Shown in pieces: positions 34,298 to 42,424 of a stretch of 45,513 nt of DNA. The translations under genes and the position numbers were made by a program. Under the pieces are notes generated by a model. It was not told the DNA's origin. It did not search any database and saw only the letters and a program-made list of their open reading frames with translations. This DNA comes from an uncultured Bacteroidales bacterium. GTDB lineage: Bacteria > Bacteroidota > Bacteroidia > Bacteroidales > UBA3824. Numbering within the stretch: position 1 is the first letter of the stretch; each line of letters starts with the position of its first letter. The stretch is from NCBI GenBank assembly GCA_937877455.1, contig CALFIU010000039.1:1-45513 (forward strand). The letters are read 5' to 3'.

Positions 34298-36688
34298 ATG
34301 AAGACAAAATTATTAGCAGTGTTATTATTGGTCATTGCGATGTCTGCATATTCGCAGACAACATTCAAAGGCATAGTCAATTGGCAACCAGCCCCCAATT
34401 TTAATGATGCTTCGCTTATTGGCAACGGCGACATGGGTGCTATGGTGATGGGTAGCCCCTACGATGAAACTATTATTGTTAGCCAACACAATATATTTTT
34501 GCCTATTAATATGCCACCAAAACCTATAGATCAACTATCACGGCTTGATGAAATACGTCGATTGATAAAAAGTGGCAACGGAACAGCAGCTGCAGAAATC
34601 CCTGTTGAACAGAGTTTAAAAGAGGGATACGGTGGGCAAATTTGGAGCGATCCATATATTCCAGCCTTTGACTTAAAAATAAAAGTGTCGGCAGAAAACA
34701 TAGAAAAATATCAACGTTCTGTAGATTTTAATACAGCAGAATGTCGTGTTGATTGGACACAAAATGCCAACAAAATGACACGTCGTCAATTTATTTCGCG
34801 AAAAGATAGCCTAATGGTTGTTAGCATAAAATCAGATGGACAACCTTTTGATGCTGATATTCGCCTTGCACAGCATACCGTAAATTGGAACGAGTGGGAA
34901 TATATCAACGAACATTTCAAGCGTACAGAAATATCTATGGATGGACCAACAGTGGTTTATACAGCAGAGTTTTCAAAACAATGGAAACCTAATATTATTG
35001 GTTATCAAGGATTTATGCAAATAAAAACTACTGACGGAAAAACCGAGCCATATCAACAAGGTGTTAAAATAATAGGTGCAAAAGAAATTTTATTTTTTGT
35101 AAAAGTAACGCCAGTGTGGTATGGAGAAAATTTTGATAAGAAAAATGCAGTTGAAAAACTTTTTTCTTCGCTTAGTAGCGATTACGACGCATTGCTAAAA
35201 AATCACTCAAAAATTCACGGTGAGATTTTCAATAGTGTAAGCCTTAATCTTAATGGTAATGATAAAGATTATAACGCGTTTGGCGAAACTATGATGCAAC
35301 AAGCCAAGGCAAAAAGTTCCAAAGCCTTTGTAGAGCGTCAGTTCAACGCTGCCCGTTACAATATAATATGCGCTTCTGGTCCTAATATACCCAATCTTCA
35401 AGGTATTTGGGGCAATAGTTGGACACCGCCGTGGTCGTCAGATTATACCGAGGATGGAAATGTTGAAACCGCTATTTCTTCCTACTTATCTTCGGGCTTA
35501 AAAGATTTTTTGCTACCGTTTTTTGAATACCATGAAAAGATGATTCCTTATTACAGAGAAAATGCACGTCGTCTTTATGGTTGTGCAGGAATAATGGTGC
35601 CATCACATCAAAGCAGTCATGGTTACAATGTGCATTTCGACAAAACTTGGTGTCTTACATTTTGGACTGGCGGTGCTGCGTGGATTTCGTCTTATTTTTA
35701 CGACTATTATCTCTACACAAGAGATTTCAATTTCTTAAAAAATCACGCATATCCTTTTATGAAGGAGGCAGCGCAGTTTTATGAGGGATTTCTTACAAAA
35801 GATAAAAATGGCAAATATGAGTTTAATCCATCCTATTCGCCAGAAAATAATCCTGCCAACAATCCATCACAAGCGTGTATCAATGCTACTATGGATGTAG
35901 CCCTTGCCAAGGAATTGTTGCGAAATCTTATTGCAGTGGCTCCTTTAGTTAAAGAAAACAAAGCACAAATAAACCGTTGGAAACGTATGCTCGCCGATTT
36001 GCCAGATTATCAGACAGATAAAAACGGTTTTTTTAAAGAGTGGATAGACTATAATGCTGTAGAAAATCATAATCATCGTCATGTGTCGCATCTTTATGGA
36101 ATGTACAATATAATTGATCCAGAAATAAAAAATAATCCCGAACTTTGGGATGCTGTGAAAAAATCTTACTACGAACGAATGAAAGTGCGTATCAACGATG
36201 GTGGAGGAGTAATGGTGTTTGGTTTGTGCCAAATGAGTTGGATTGCTGCAAATATTGGCGACAAGGCAATGTATAAGACAATTATCGATTGGCTCTCGGC
36301 TCATTATTGGACTAATGCACTTGGCACTTATCATGATCCTAATGGATTGTTTAACTGCGATTTAAGCGGAGGATTTCAAAATTCGGTTATTAAAGGTTTG
36401 GTTTACAGCGAACCGGGATATGTTAAAATATTTCCTTCTAAACCAGACGATTGGGATACGGGAAGTATATCGGGTGTGTGTTTGCGTGGCAATGCAACTA
36501 TAAAGTTGTTGGAATGGAACAATAATAAATTAAAAATATCATTGGTTTCTCCTATAACTCAGACTATTAAGTTGGAATTACCAAGTGTTTTAACCAAAAT
36601 AAACGGTGTTGCACCTAAGGAAAGTTTAACGACAACGAATATAAAACTTGATAAAAACAAGGTATCAGAATTTGAGATAGAGTTTTAA
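34298..36688 (+). CDS. GH95-like exo-glycosidase (alpha-L-fucosidase / alpha-L-galactosidase type)
   Basis: A 796-residue protein with a signal peptide (LLAVLLLVIAMSAYS), so periplasmic. The (alpha/alpha)6-barrel layout of GH95 is visible: N-terminal beta domain (PIGNGD-like segment LIGNGDMGAMV), then RYNIICASGPNIPNLQGIWG, PSYSPENN (acid Glu516) and ENHNHRHVSHLYGMYN. FNCDLSGG holds Asp688, the residue that activates the catalytic Asn. At the asparagine pair of Bifidobacterium AfcA (Asn421 and Asn423) this protein reads DGN: Asp386 replaces the first Asn, while the second, Asn388, is kept. GH95 members cut alpha-1,2-linked L-fucose, for instance on xyloglucan, or L-galactose; the substitution leaves the specificity open. 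Context (mqnE, MBL) says nothing about substrate. It starts 32 bases after the MBL gene. Confidence 0.8.
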   Translation: MKTKLLAVLLLVIAMSAYSQTTFKGIVNWQPAPNFNDASLIGNGDMGAMVMGSPYDETIIVSQHNIFLPINMPPKPIDQLSRLDEIRRLIKSGNGTAAAEIPVEQSLKEGYGGQIWSDPYIPAFDLKIKVSAENIEKYQRSVDFNTAECRVDWTQNANKMTRRQFISRKDSLMVVSIKSDGQPFDADIRLAQHTVNWNEWEYINEHFKRTEISMDGPTVVYTAEFSKQWKPNIIGYQGFMQIKTTDGKTEPYQQGVKIIGAKEILFFVKVTPVWYGENFDKKNAVEKLFSSLSSDYDALLKNHSKIHGEIFNSVSLNLNGNDKDYNAFGETMMQQAKAKSSKAFVERQFNAARYNIICASGPNIPNLQGIWGNSWTPPWSSDYTEDGNVETAISSYLSSGLKDFLLPFFEYHEKMIPYYRENARRLYGCAGIMVPSHQSSHGYNVHFDKTWCLTFWTGGAAWISSYFYDYYLYTRDFNFLKNHAYPFMKEAAQFYEGFLTKDKNGKYEFNPSYSPENNPANNPSQACINATMDVALAKELLRNLIAVAPLVKENKAQINRWKRMLADLPDYQTDKNGFFKEWIDYNAVENHNHRHVSHLYGMYNIIDPEIKNNPELWDAVKKSYYERMKVRINDGGGVMVFGLCQMSWIAANIGDKAMYKTIIDWLSAHYWTNALGTYHDPNGLFNCDLSGGFQNSVIKGLVYSEPGYVKIFPSKPDDWDTGSISGVCLRGNATIKLLEWNNNKLKISLVSPITQTIKLELPSVLTKINGVAPKESLTTTNIKLDKNKVSEFEIEF

Positions 36689-36699
36689 AATAAAAACAA

Positions 36700-36771
36700 A
36701 TGTTTTTACTACAAGATAAGGGAAAAATAGAAATAAAAAAATATAATAGAATATTCTTGTGGTAAAAACAT
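36700..36771 (+). terminator. Inverted repeat downstream of the GH95-like gene
   Basis: Two 17-base arms (ATGTTTTTACTACAAGA at 36700-36716 and its near-complement at 36755-36771, one G-U pair) flank a 38-base A-rich loop. It lies 12 bases after the stop codon. There is no downstream T run, so it could be a transcript-stabilising hairpin rather than a classical terminator. To its right a TACTTTTGC box (36827-36835) may be the -7 of the CobW-type gene; the nearest TTTG is 24 bases away, longer than usual. Confidence 0.5.
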
Positions 36772-36847
36772 GAGCAAAAGATGTGTAATTAATGTTAATT
36801 TGTAAGAAAAAATAAAAAGTAAATGCTACTTTTGCAAAAAATTATAA

Positions 36848-37885
36848 ATGATGGAAACAGAAAACAGAATACCAGTAACCATACTTACTGGATTTTTGGG
36901 AGCAGGTAAAACAACATTGCTCAACAACATAATAAAAAAATATTCAAACAAAAAATTTGCCGTAATAGAAAACGAGTTTGGCGAAGTTGGTATTGATGGA
37001 GGTTTGATACTTGGCAACATAGAAAATATGGTAGAGTTGTCTAATGGGTGTATTTGCTGTAATCTTAGCGAAGGACTTACTAAGACACTTAATAACCTTT
37101 TGACATCTCGTTACAAGTTTGATAATCTTCTTATAGAAACAACAGGTATAGCCGACCCCGCTGGAGTAATTGATAGTTTTGTCGCTTACGAAGAGTTTCG
37201 TCGAAAATTTGTAATCGATAGCGTTGTGTGCCTTGCCGATGCCCAAACTTACGAAGATTCGTCAAGCGAGCAACCCGAAGTTCACCGACAATTGGCTGTG
37301 GCTGACATCATTATCCTCAACAAATTTGAAGACGTTACGCCACAATATGGTCAACATATAAAAGATCTTATTTCGAGCGTTAATTCCACAGCAAAACTTT
37401 ATTGCACAAGCCATGCCGATATTTCTAATATTGATGTTATTAACACATTTGCATATACGCCAAACAATATAGAAAAACTTGTAGTTAATTTTAAAAACGC
37501 TACACCGTTAAAATTTTCGACACAACCAACGTCCGACCCAACAACAGTTTCGTTGGCGGCTAACCCACAAAAGCCGAAGTTTAATCATAATATTGTTTCA
37601 GAAGGTTTTACCGTTGAAGGAGAACTTGATGAACAAAAGTTTGTATATTGGATTCAAGGCATTTTGCAATACAATAGTGCAAGTGTATTTCGCATTAAAG
37701 GAATTTTAAGCATAAAAGGAAAGAAAAATAAACTTATTTTTCAATCGGTAAGGCAATTTTTCCTTGTTGAAGATGGCCAAGAGTGGAAAGAGGGCGAACA
37801 AAGATTTACAAAATTGGTTTTCATTGGTCGAAAACTCAACCGTCAGGGCATTTTGGAATATCTCGAAAGTTTTAAAGTAAGTTAA
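36848..37885 (+). CDS. CobW/G3E-family GTPase, putative metal chaperone
   Basis: A 345-residue G3E P-loop GTPase. The Walker A is TGFLGAGKTTLL (residues 14-25). The switch region holds the metal-binding CICC (Cys68, Cys70, Cys71, in SNGCICCNLSEG) and ENEFGEVGID precedes it. ETTGIADPAG is Walker B-like, and NKFED stands in the place of NKxD. The C-terminal CobW_C domain begins near 245. The family delivers zinc, cobalt or other metals to target enzymes; the target here is unknown. A second ATG follows directly (36851). No histidine-rich loop is seen. The pseudouridine synthase gene starts 18 bases downstream. Confidence 0.88.
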   Translation: MMETENRIPVTILTGFLGAGKTTLLNNIIKKYSNKKFAVIENEFGEVGIDGGLILGNIENMVELSNGCICCNLSEGLTKTLNNLLTSRYKFDNLLIETTGIADPAGVIDSFVAYEEFRRKFVIDSVVCLADAQTYEDSSSEQPEVHRQLAVADIIILNKFEDVTPQYGQHIKDLISSVNSTAKLYCTSHADISNIDVINTFAYTPNNIEKLVVNFKNATPLKFSTQPTSDPTTVSLAANPQKPKFNHNIVSEGFTVEGELDEQKFVYWIQGILQYNSASVFRIKGILSIKGKKNKLIFQSVRQFFLVEDGQEWKEGEQRFTKLVFIGRKLNRQGILEYLESFKVS

Positions 37886-37903
37886 TGTCTAAAAACATTG
37901 ACC

Positions 37904-38791
37904 ATGGGAAACGATTTTAGCATAAAAGTTACTACCGATAGTGAGTTGTTGACGTTTCTTTTTGAAAAACTTACCCAACGCAGTAAAAGTGCCGTTAGGG
38001 AGATTTTAAAATCAGGACGTGTTACAGTTAACGATGTTGGTACTACACAATACAACTATAAACTTTTGACAGGCGACATCGTAAAAATATTGCCACGTCC
38101 CAAAAAACAAGAAGGCTCTTTGCAATCAAGCAAACTTTCCATCCTCTACGAAGATAATCATGTGTTGGTAATAAACAAAAAAGAAGGGCTATTGTCGGTT
38201 GGTACTGCTGGCGACAAAGAAAATACCGTATACCACATTCTCAACCAACATGTAAAACAACAAGGATATGGCAGACATATTTATGTAGTACATAGACTTG
38301 ATAGAAAAACGTCAGGTGTGATGATGTTTGCCAAAAGTTCGCAAGCCCGAGATGTGTTGAGAGCAAATTGGCACGATATTGTTGTAGAACGTAGTTATTA
38401 TGCAGTGGCTGAGGGATGTTTTGAAAAAAATGATGGGCAAATAGTATCGTGGCTTACTGAAGATAAAATGCTAAAAATCCATTCATCGCCAATAGACAAC
38501 GGAGGTTTGCATGCTATTACCAATTACAAACTTATTCAGAGCAATGATAGTTATTCGTTGTTAAAACTTAACCTCGAAACCGGTCGTAAAAATCAAATAC
38601 GAGTACATTTGCAAAGTATAGGGCATAGTGTTGCAGGAGATTTTAAATATGGAGCTCAGACAAATCCTATAGGAAGGGTTTGTTTGCATGCCGCAACACT
38701 TACTTTTATGCATCCGATAACAAGAAAGGAGTTGAAATTTGAAGTGCCAGTGCCATCTGTTTTTTATAAATTGACGATGCAAAAACACTAA
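37904..38791 (+). CDS. RluA-family 23S rRNA/tRNA pseudouridine synthase with S4 domain
   Basis: From the ATG at 37904 (a TTG two codons earlier is in frame) the protein has 295 residues. An N-terminal S4 RNA-binding domain (about 1-60, SAVREILKSGRVTVND) is followed by the catalytic domain. The catalytic Asp133 is in VHRLDRKTSGVMMFAKS. ILYEDNHVLVINKKEGLLSV and the C-terminal LNLETGRKNQIRVHLQSIGH are family hallmarks. RluA-type enzymes modify uridines in large-subunit rRNA; which position this one uses cannot be decided. It lies 18 bases after the CobW-type gene, so probably in one transcript. Confidence 0.9.
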   Translation: MGNDFSIKVTTDSELLTFLFEKLTQRSKSAVREILKSGRVTVNDVGTTQYNYKLLTGDIVKILPRPKKQEGSLQSSKLSILYEDNHVLVINKKEGLLSVGTAGDKENTVYHILNQHVKQQGYGRHIYVVHRLDRKTSGVMMFAKSSQARDVLRANWHDIVVERSYYAVAEGCFEKNDGQIVSWLTEDKMLKIHSSPIDNGGLHAITNYKLIQSNDSYSLLKLNLETGRKNQIRVHLQSIGHSVAGDFKYGAQTNPIGRVCLHAATLTFMHPITRKELKFEVPVPSVFYKLTMQKH

Positions 38792-38904
38792 AAATATCCT
38801 CAAAACTATTATTTAATAAAAAAAATGCTATTTGGAACATTTTTTTTGTAAAAAAAAACAATTTAGTTAATATTAATTATTAGTTTTGTACAAAAATATA
38901 CAAT

Positions 38905-39957
38905 ATGGAATTTAGTGCAAAAATTATAGCCGACTATCTACACGGAACAATAGAAGGCGATGAAAACGTTGTGGTAAACAATGTTTCAAAAATAGAAGAC
39001 GGGAAACCCGGTACACTTACTTTTTTATCCAATCTTAAATATACACCGTATTTATACACTACACAGGCATCTATTGTATTGGTTAACAAAGATTTTAAAC
39101 CCGAAAAACCTGTATCTGCCACTTTGATACGTGTTGATAATGCTTATGAGTGTTTGGCATCTTTGCTACAATTATATTCCAACAGCAAAGTTGTTCCTTC
39201 TGGCATAGAACAACCAAGTTTTATAGACCAAACAGTAAAACTACCCGAAAATATTTACATCGGAGCATTTGTCTATATCGGTAAAAACGTAAAAATTGGC
39301 GATAATTTCAAAGCATTTCCACAAGTATATATCGGTCAGAATGTAAAAATAGGAGAGAATGTAACTCTTTATCCTGGTGTAAAAATATATGCCGACACTG
39401 TTATAGGAAATAACGTTACCATTCATGCAGGTAGTGTTATTGGTGGAGATGGATTTGGTTTTGCACCTCAAAACGATGGAAACTATAAGAAAATTCCTCA
39501 GATAGGTAATGTTGTAATTGAAAACAACGTTGAGATAGGTGCCAATACAACAATCGACCGTGCCACCATGGGTAGCACTATAATCCATGAGGGTGTAAAA
39601 CTCGATAATCTTATTCAGGTTGGTCATAATTGCGAAATTGGCGAACATACTGTTATGGCTGCTCAAGGAGGTGTAGCTGGTAGCACAAAAATAGGAAAAG
39701 GCTGTATGATAGGCGGACAAGTAGGGTTCGCTGGTCATTTGAGCGTTGCTGATGGAACAAAAGTTGGAGCTCAAGCTGGCATAGATTCTTCTCTAAATGA
39801 TCCAACTATGTATCTTGGTACACCAGCTATGCCATTGAAAAGCTTTTATAAATCTCACATTATTTTCAGACGATTGCCAGAGATGGATAAAAATGTCTTC
39901 GAACTCAAAAGGCAGGTGGAAGAACTTAAAAAGCGTTTGGACGAGGCATCAAAATAA
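38905..39957 (+). CDS. lpxD: UDP-3-O-acyl-glucosamine N-acyltransferase
   Basis: LpxD adds the second acyl chain to UDP-3-O-acylglucosamine in lipid A synthesis. The 350-residue length is normal. An N-terminal uridine-binding domain (1-105) is followed by a left-handed beta helix of hexapeptide repeats (about 110-300, for example IGENVTLYPGVKIYADTVIG). The catalytic His is in QVGHNCEIGEH, and the C-terminal helix region is KNVFELKRQVEELKKRLDE. A TAGTTTTG box at 38881-38888 may be its -7 element. It is followed by lpxC-fabZ and lpxA in the order usual for Bacteroidetes, but repeat copy C lies between lpxD and lpxC-fabZ. Confidence 0.95.
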   Translation: MEFSAKIIADYLHGTIEGDENVVVNNVSKIEDGKPGTLTFLSNLKYTPYLYTTQASIVLVNKDFKPEKPVSATLIRVDNAYECLASLLQLYSNSKVVPSGIEQPSFIDQTVKLPENIYIGAFVYIGKNVKIGDNFKAFPQVYIGQNVKIGENVTLYPGVKIYADTVIGNNVTIHAGSVIGGDGFGFAPQNDGNYKKIPQIGNVVIENNVEIGANTTIDRATMGSTIIHEGVKLDNLIQVGHNCEIGEHTVMAAQGGVAGSTKIGKGCMIGGQVGFAGHLSVADGTKVGAQAGIDSSLNDPTMYLGTPAMPLKSFYKSHIIFRRLPEMDKNVFELKRQVEELKKRLDEASK

Positions 39958-39958
39958 A

Positions 39959-40079
39959 GTGGATTTCTAAAAATTATTTTTTAAAAGGCGTATAAAATCA
40001 AGAAACAAGAGTTTACTAATTGTAAATTAGAATTTTGAGAATGAATTACAATGTTGTAAAAGCAATTTTTAGAGGCCCA
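39959..40079 (+). repeat. Dispersed intergenic repeat, copy C
   Basis: A degenerate copy of the same element as at 19630 and 29137. The core from TTCTAAAAATT (39965) to AATTTTTAGAG (40074) is 110 bases long, and interior blocks AAGGCGTATAAAATC, AGAGTTTACTAATTG and TAGAATTTTGA match copies A and B. The central CTAATT-gta-AATTAG dyad is at 40016-40030. The outer G-rich termini have decayed. It begins 8 bases after the lpxD stop and sits between two same-strand lipid A genes. Confidence 0.8.
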
Positions 40080-40136
40080 GAAAAGTGTCCAACCAAATAA
40101 CATTAAGTAAAACATACAAGCAAATCTATATTGACC

Positions 40137-41555
40137 ATGCTTGAAAAAACAAAAAAAATGGCAGAAAAACAACGAACAATAAAAAAAGATAGCATAACAT
40201 TTAAAGGAAAAGGACTTCACACAGGTGTTGATGTAGAAATGACATTCAAGCCAGCACCTGATAATTATGGTTATCGTTTCAAACGTATAGACGTTGAGGG
40301 ACAACCAGAAATTCGTGCGGTGGTAGAAAATGTTTCTGATACTTCGCGTAGTACAACTATCGAAGAAAATGGTGTACGTGTTGGACAGATAGAACATGTA
40401 ATGTCGGCTGCTTATGGGCTTGGCATTGATAATCTTTTAATTGAGATTAATGCGCCCGAAACCCCTATAATGGACGGTAGTGCATTATTGTTTGCTAAGG
40501 CATTGATTGATGCTGAAATTGTTGAGCAAGAAGCAGAAAAAGTATATTACGTTGTAAAGAATAACATAAGTTATAGCGATGAAGAACGAGGAATAGAATT
40601 GATGACGTTTCCCGATGACAACATCTCGTTTAATGTAATGATAGACTACAACTCGTCGGTTTTGGGCAATCAATATGCATCGCTTAACACTTTTAAAGAT
40701 TATGTTCAAGAAATTTCACCTTGTAAGACATTTGTATTTTTAAAAGAATTGGAGTTTCTTGCAAAAAACAATCTCATTAAGGGAGGAAGTCTCGATAATG
40801 CTATTGTAATTATGGAGAAAGAGGAAAGTCAAGAAGAACTTGATCGTCTTTGCGATTTACTTAATCGTCCACATGTTAATGCCAAAGGACGCGGTATATT
40901 AAACGACAATGATTTGATTTTTCCAAACGAGCCTGCAAGACATAAACTCTTGGATCTTATTGGAGATTTGGCTCTTATTGGTATGCCTATAAAAGGAAAA
41001 ATATTAGCAACTCGTCCAGGGCATGCATCAAATGTAGAGTTTGCTAAACTTATAAAACAGGCAATTAAAAAATCTAAACAAAAAACTCAGAAAGTAGAGT
41101 TTGATATTACTAAGCCAGCCATTCTCGATATTAATCAGATAAAGAACATAATGCCCCATCGCTATCCGTTCTTATTGATAGATAAGATTATAGAAATGTC
41201 AAAAACCGAAATCGTTGGTATAAAGAATGTAACATTCAACGAGCCGTTTTTTCAAGGACATTTTCCCGGAGAACCAGTTATGCCGGGTGTTTTGCAGATA
41301 GAAGCGATGGCACAAACAGGTGGAATACTTGTTTTGAGCAATGTGGAAGAACCTGAACATTATTCTACATATTTCCTTAAAATAGACAAGGTAAAATTTC
41401 GAGGAAAAGTAATTCCGGGTGATGTTCTTGTTTTTAAACTCGAATTGATAGAGCCAATTCGTAGAGGTATTTGTACCATGCGCGGTCAGACTTTTGTTAA
41501 CGGAATTGTGGTTTGCGAGGGAGAAATGACGGCTATGATTCAAAAGAATCGATAA
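40137..41555 (+). CDS. Bifunctional LpxC deacetylase / FabZ dehydratase fusion
   Basis: From the ATG at 40137 the protein has 472 residues; an ATG at 40158 would also fit and gives an N-terminus closer to known LpxC. The LpxC half (about 1-310) removes the N-acetyl group from UDP-3-O-acyl-GlcNAc, the committed lipid A step. Zinc ligands are in IEHVMSAAYGLG and RHKLLDLIGDLAL, and the catalytic His is in RPGHASN. The FabZ half (about 330-472) dehydrates beta-hydroxyacyl-ACP: HRYPFLLIDKI and GHFPGEPVMPGVLQIEAMAQ carry its His and Glu. This fusion is a standard Bacteroidetes trait, coupling the fatty acid pool to lipid A. A 17-bp hairpin separates it from lpxA. Confidence 0.95.
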   Translation: MLEKTKKMAEKQRTIKKDSITFKGKGLHTGVDVEMTFKPAPDNYGYRFKRIDVEGQPEIRAVVENVSDTSRSTTIEENGVRVGQIEHVMSAAYGLGIDNLLIEINAPETPIMDGSALLFAKALIDAEIVEQEAEKVYYVVKNNISYSDEERGIELMTFPDDNISFNVMIDYNSSVLGNQYASLNTFKDYVQEISPCKTFVFLKELEFLAKNNLIKGGSLDNAIVIMEKEESQEELDRLCDLLNRPHVNAKGRGILNDNDLIFPNEPARHKLLDLIGDLALIGMPIKGKILATRPGHASNVEFAKLIKQAIKKSKQKTQKVEFDITKPAILDINQIKNIMPHRYPFLLIDKIIEMSKTEIVGIKNVTFNEPFFQGHFPGEPVMPGVLQIEAMAQTGGILVLSNVEEPEHYSTYFLKIDKVKFRGKVIPGDVLVFKLELIEPIRRGICTMRGQTFVNGIVVCEGEMTAMIQKNR

Positions 41556-41560
41556 AATTA

Positions 41561-41598
41561 AATGTTAGCATCATTTTTTATAAAATGATGCTAACATT
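41561..41598. other. Perfect 17-bp hairpin between lpxC-fabZ and lpxA
   Basis: AATGTTAGCATCATTTT (41561-41577) pairs without mismatch with 41582-41598 across a 4-base loop, 6 bases after the lpxC-fabZ stop. No T run follows on either strand (ATATAATTAG on the plus strand), so it is not a classical terminator. It may be an attenuator, an RNase-processing or mRNA-stability element controlling the lpxA to lpxC ratio. Confidence 0.7.
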
Positions 41599-41633
41599 AT
41601 ATAATTAGAAAATATATAATCATAAACCAAAAA

Positions 41634-42410
41634 ATGATACACAAATTAACCGAAATACATCCAGATGCAAAAATTGGGAAAGATGTTAAGATTGGGCCTT
41701 TTTGCAATATAGCGGGTGATGTAGAAATTGGCGATGGTACAGAACTTATATCGCACGTTACAGTTTTGGACGGTGCAAGAATTGGGAAAAACTGTAAAAT
41801 ATTTCCTGGTGCAGTAATTGGTGCTATTCCTCAAGATTTAAAGTTTAAAGGTGAATATACAACTCTTGAACTTGGTGATAACAATACTATTCGAGAATGT
41901 GTAACTCTAAACCGCGGAACTGCCAGTCGTGGAAAAACTGTCATTGGAAGCAACAATTTGATTATGGCTTATTGTCATGTGGGGCACGATTGTGTTTTGG
42001 GAAATCATTTGGTAATAAGTAACGATACACAGATTGCTGGTGAGGTAGAAATAGACGATTGGGCTGTTGTTGGTGGTGCATGTGCTGTGGTTCAGTTTTC
42101 TAAGATAGGTAAACATGCAATGGTTAGTGGTAAACTTGGAGTTATAAAAGATGTGCCGCCATACGCAAAAGCAGGTCGCGATCCAATTTCTTATGTTGGT
42201 GTCAATTCTGTTGGGCTCAATAGACGCGGTTTTACACAAGAAACCATTAATTTAATAGCAGATTGTTATAGAATTATTTACCTTCGTGGTTATAATCATA
42301 CTCAAGCATTAGAAGTACTAAAATCGGAAATAAAACAATGTGCTGAGCGTGATGATATTATAAACTTTTTAGAGTCTTCTACTCGTGGCATTATGAAAGG
42401 TCCTAAATAG
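41634..42410 (+). CDS. lpxA: UDP-N-acetylglucosamine O-acyltransferase
   Basis: LpxA transfers a hydroxyacyl chain from ACP to UDP-GlcNAc, the first step of lipid A synthesis. The 258-residue length is typical. The beta-helix repeats start at once (IHPDAKIGKDVKIGPFCNI). The catalytic His region is AYCHVGHDCVLGNH, and the C-terminal helical part follows SYVGVNSVGLNRRGFTQETI. YLRGYNHTQALEVL lies near the end. It is the third lipid A gene in a row and is followed, 14 bases on, by a membrane phospho- or sulfo-transferase-like gene that may share the transcript. Confidence 0.95.
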   Translation: MIHKLTEIHPDAKIGKDVKIGPFCNIAGDVEIGDGTELISHVTVLDGARIGKNCKIFPGAVIGAIPQDLKFKGEYTTLELGDNNTIRECVTLNRGTASRGKTVIGSNNLIMAYCHVGHDCVLGNHLVISNDTQIAGEVEIDDWAVVGGACAVVQFSKIGKHAMVSGKLGVIKDVPPYAKAGRDPISYVGVNSVGLNRRGFTQETINLIADCYRIIYLRGYNHTQALEVLKSEIKQCAERDDIINFLESSTRGIMKGPK

Positions 42411-42424
42411 AGGACGAGTTGATT

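Noticed and set aside
34298..36688. GH95-like enzyme called catalytically dead because of the Asn-to-Asp change
   Set aside because: The acid Glu, the base Asn and its activating Asp all appear to be kept, so an active enzyme remains more likely.
19630..40079. CRISPR array as an explanation of the three related elements
   Set aside because: The copies are about 10 kb apart, in both orientations, with inverted-repeat ends; there are no spacers and no cas genes.
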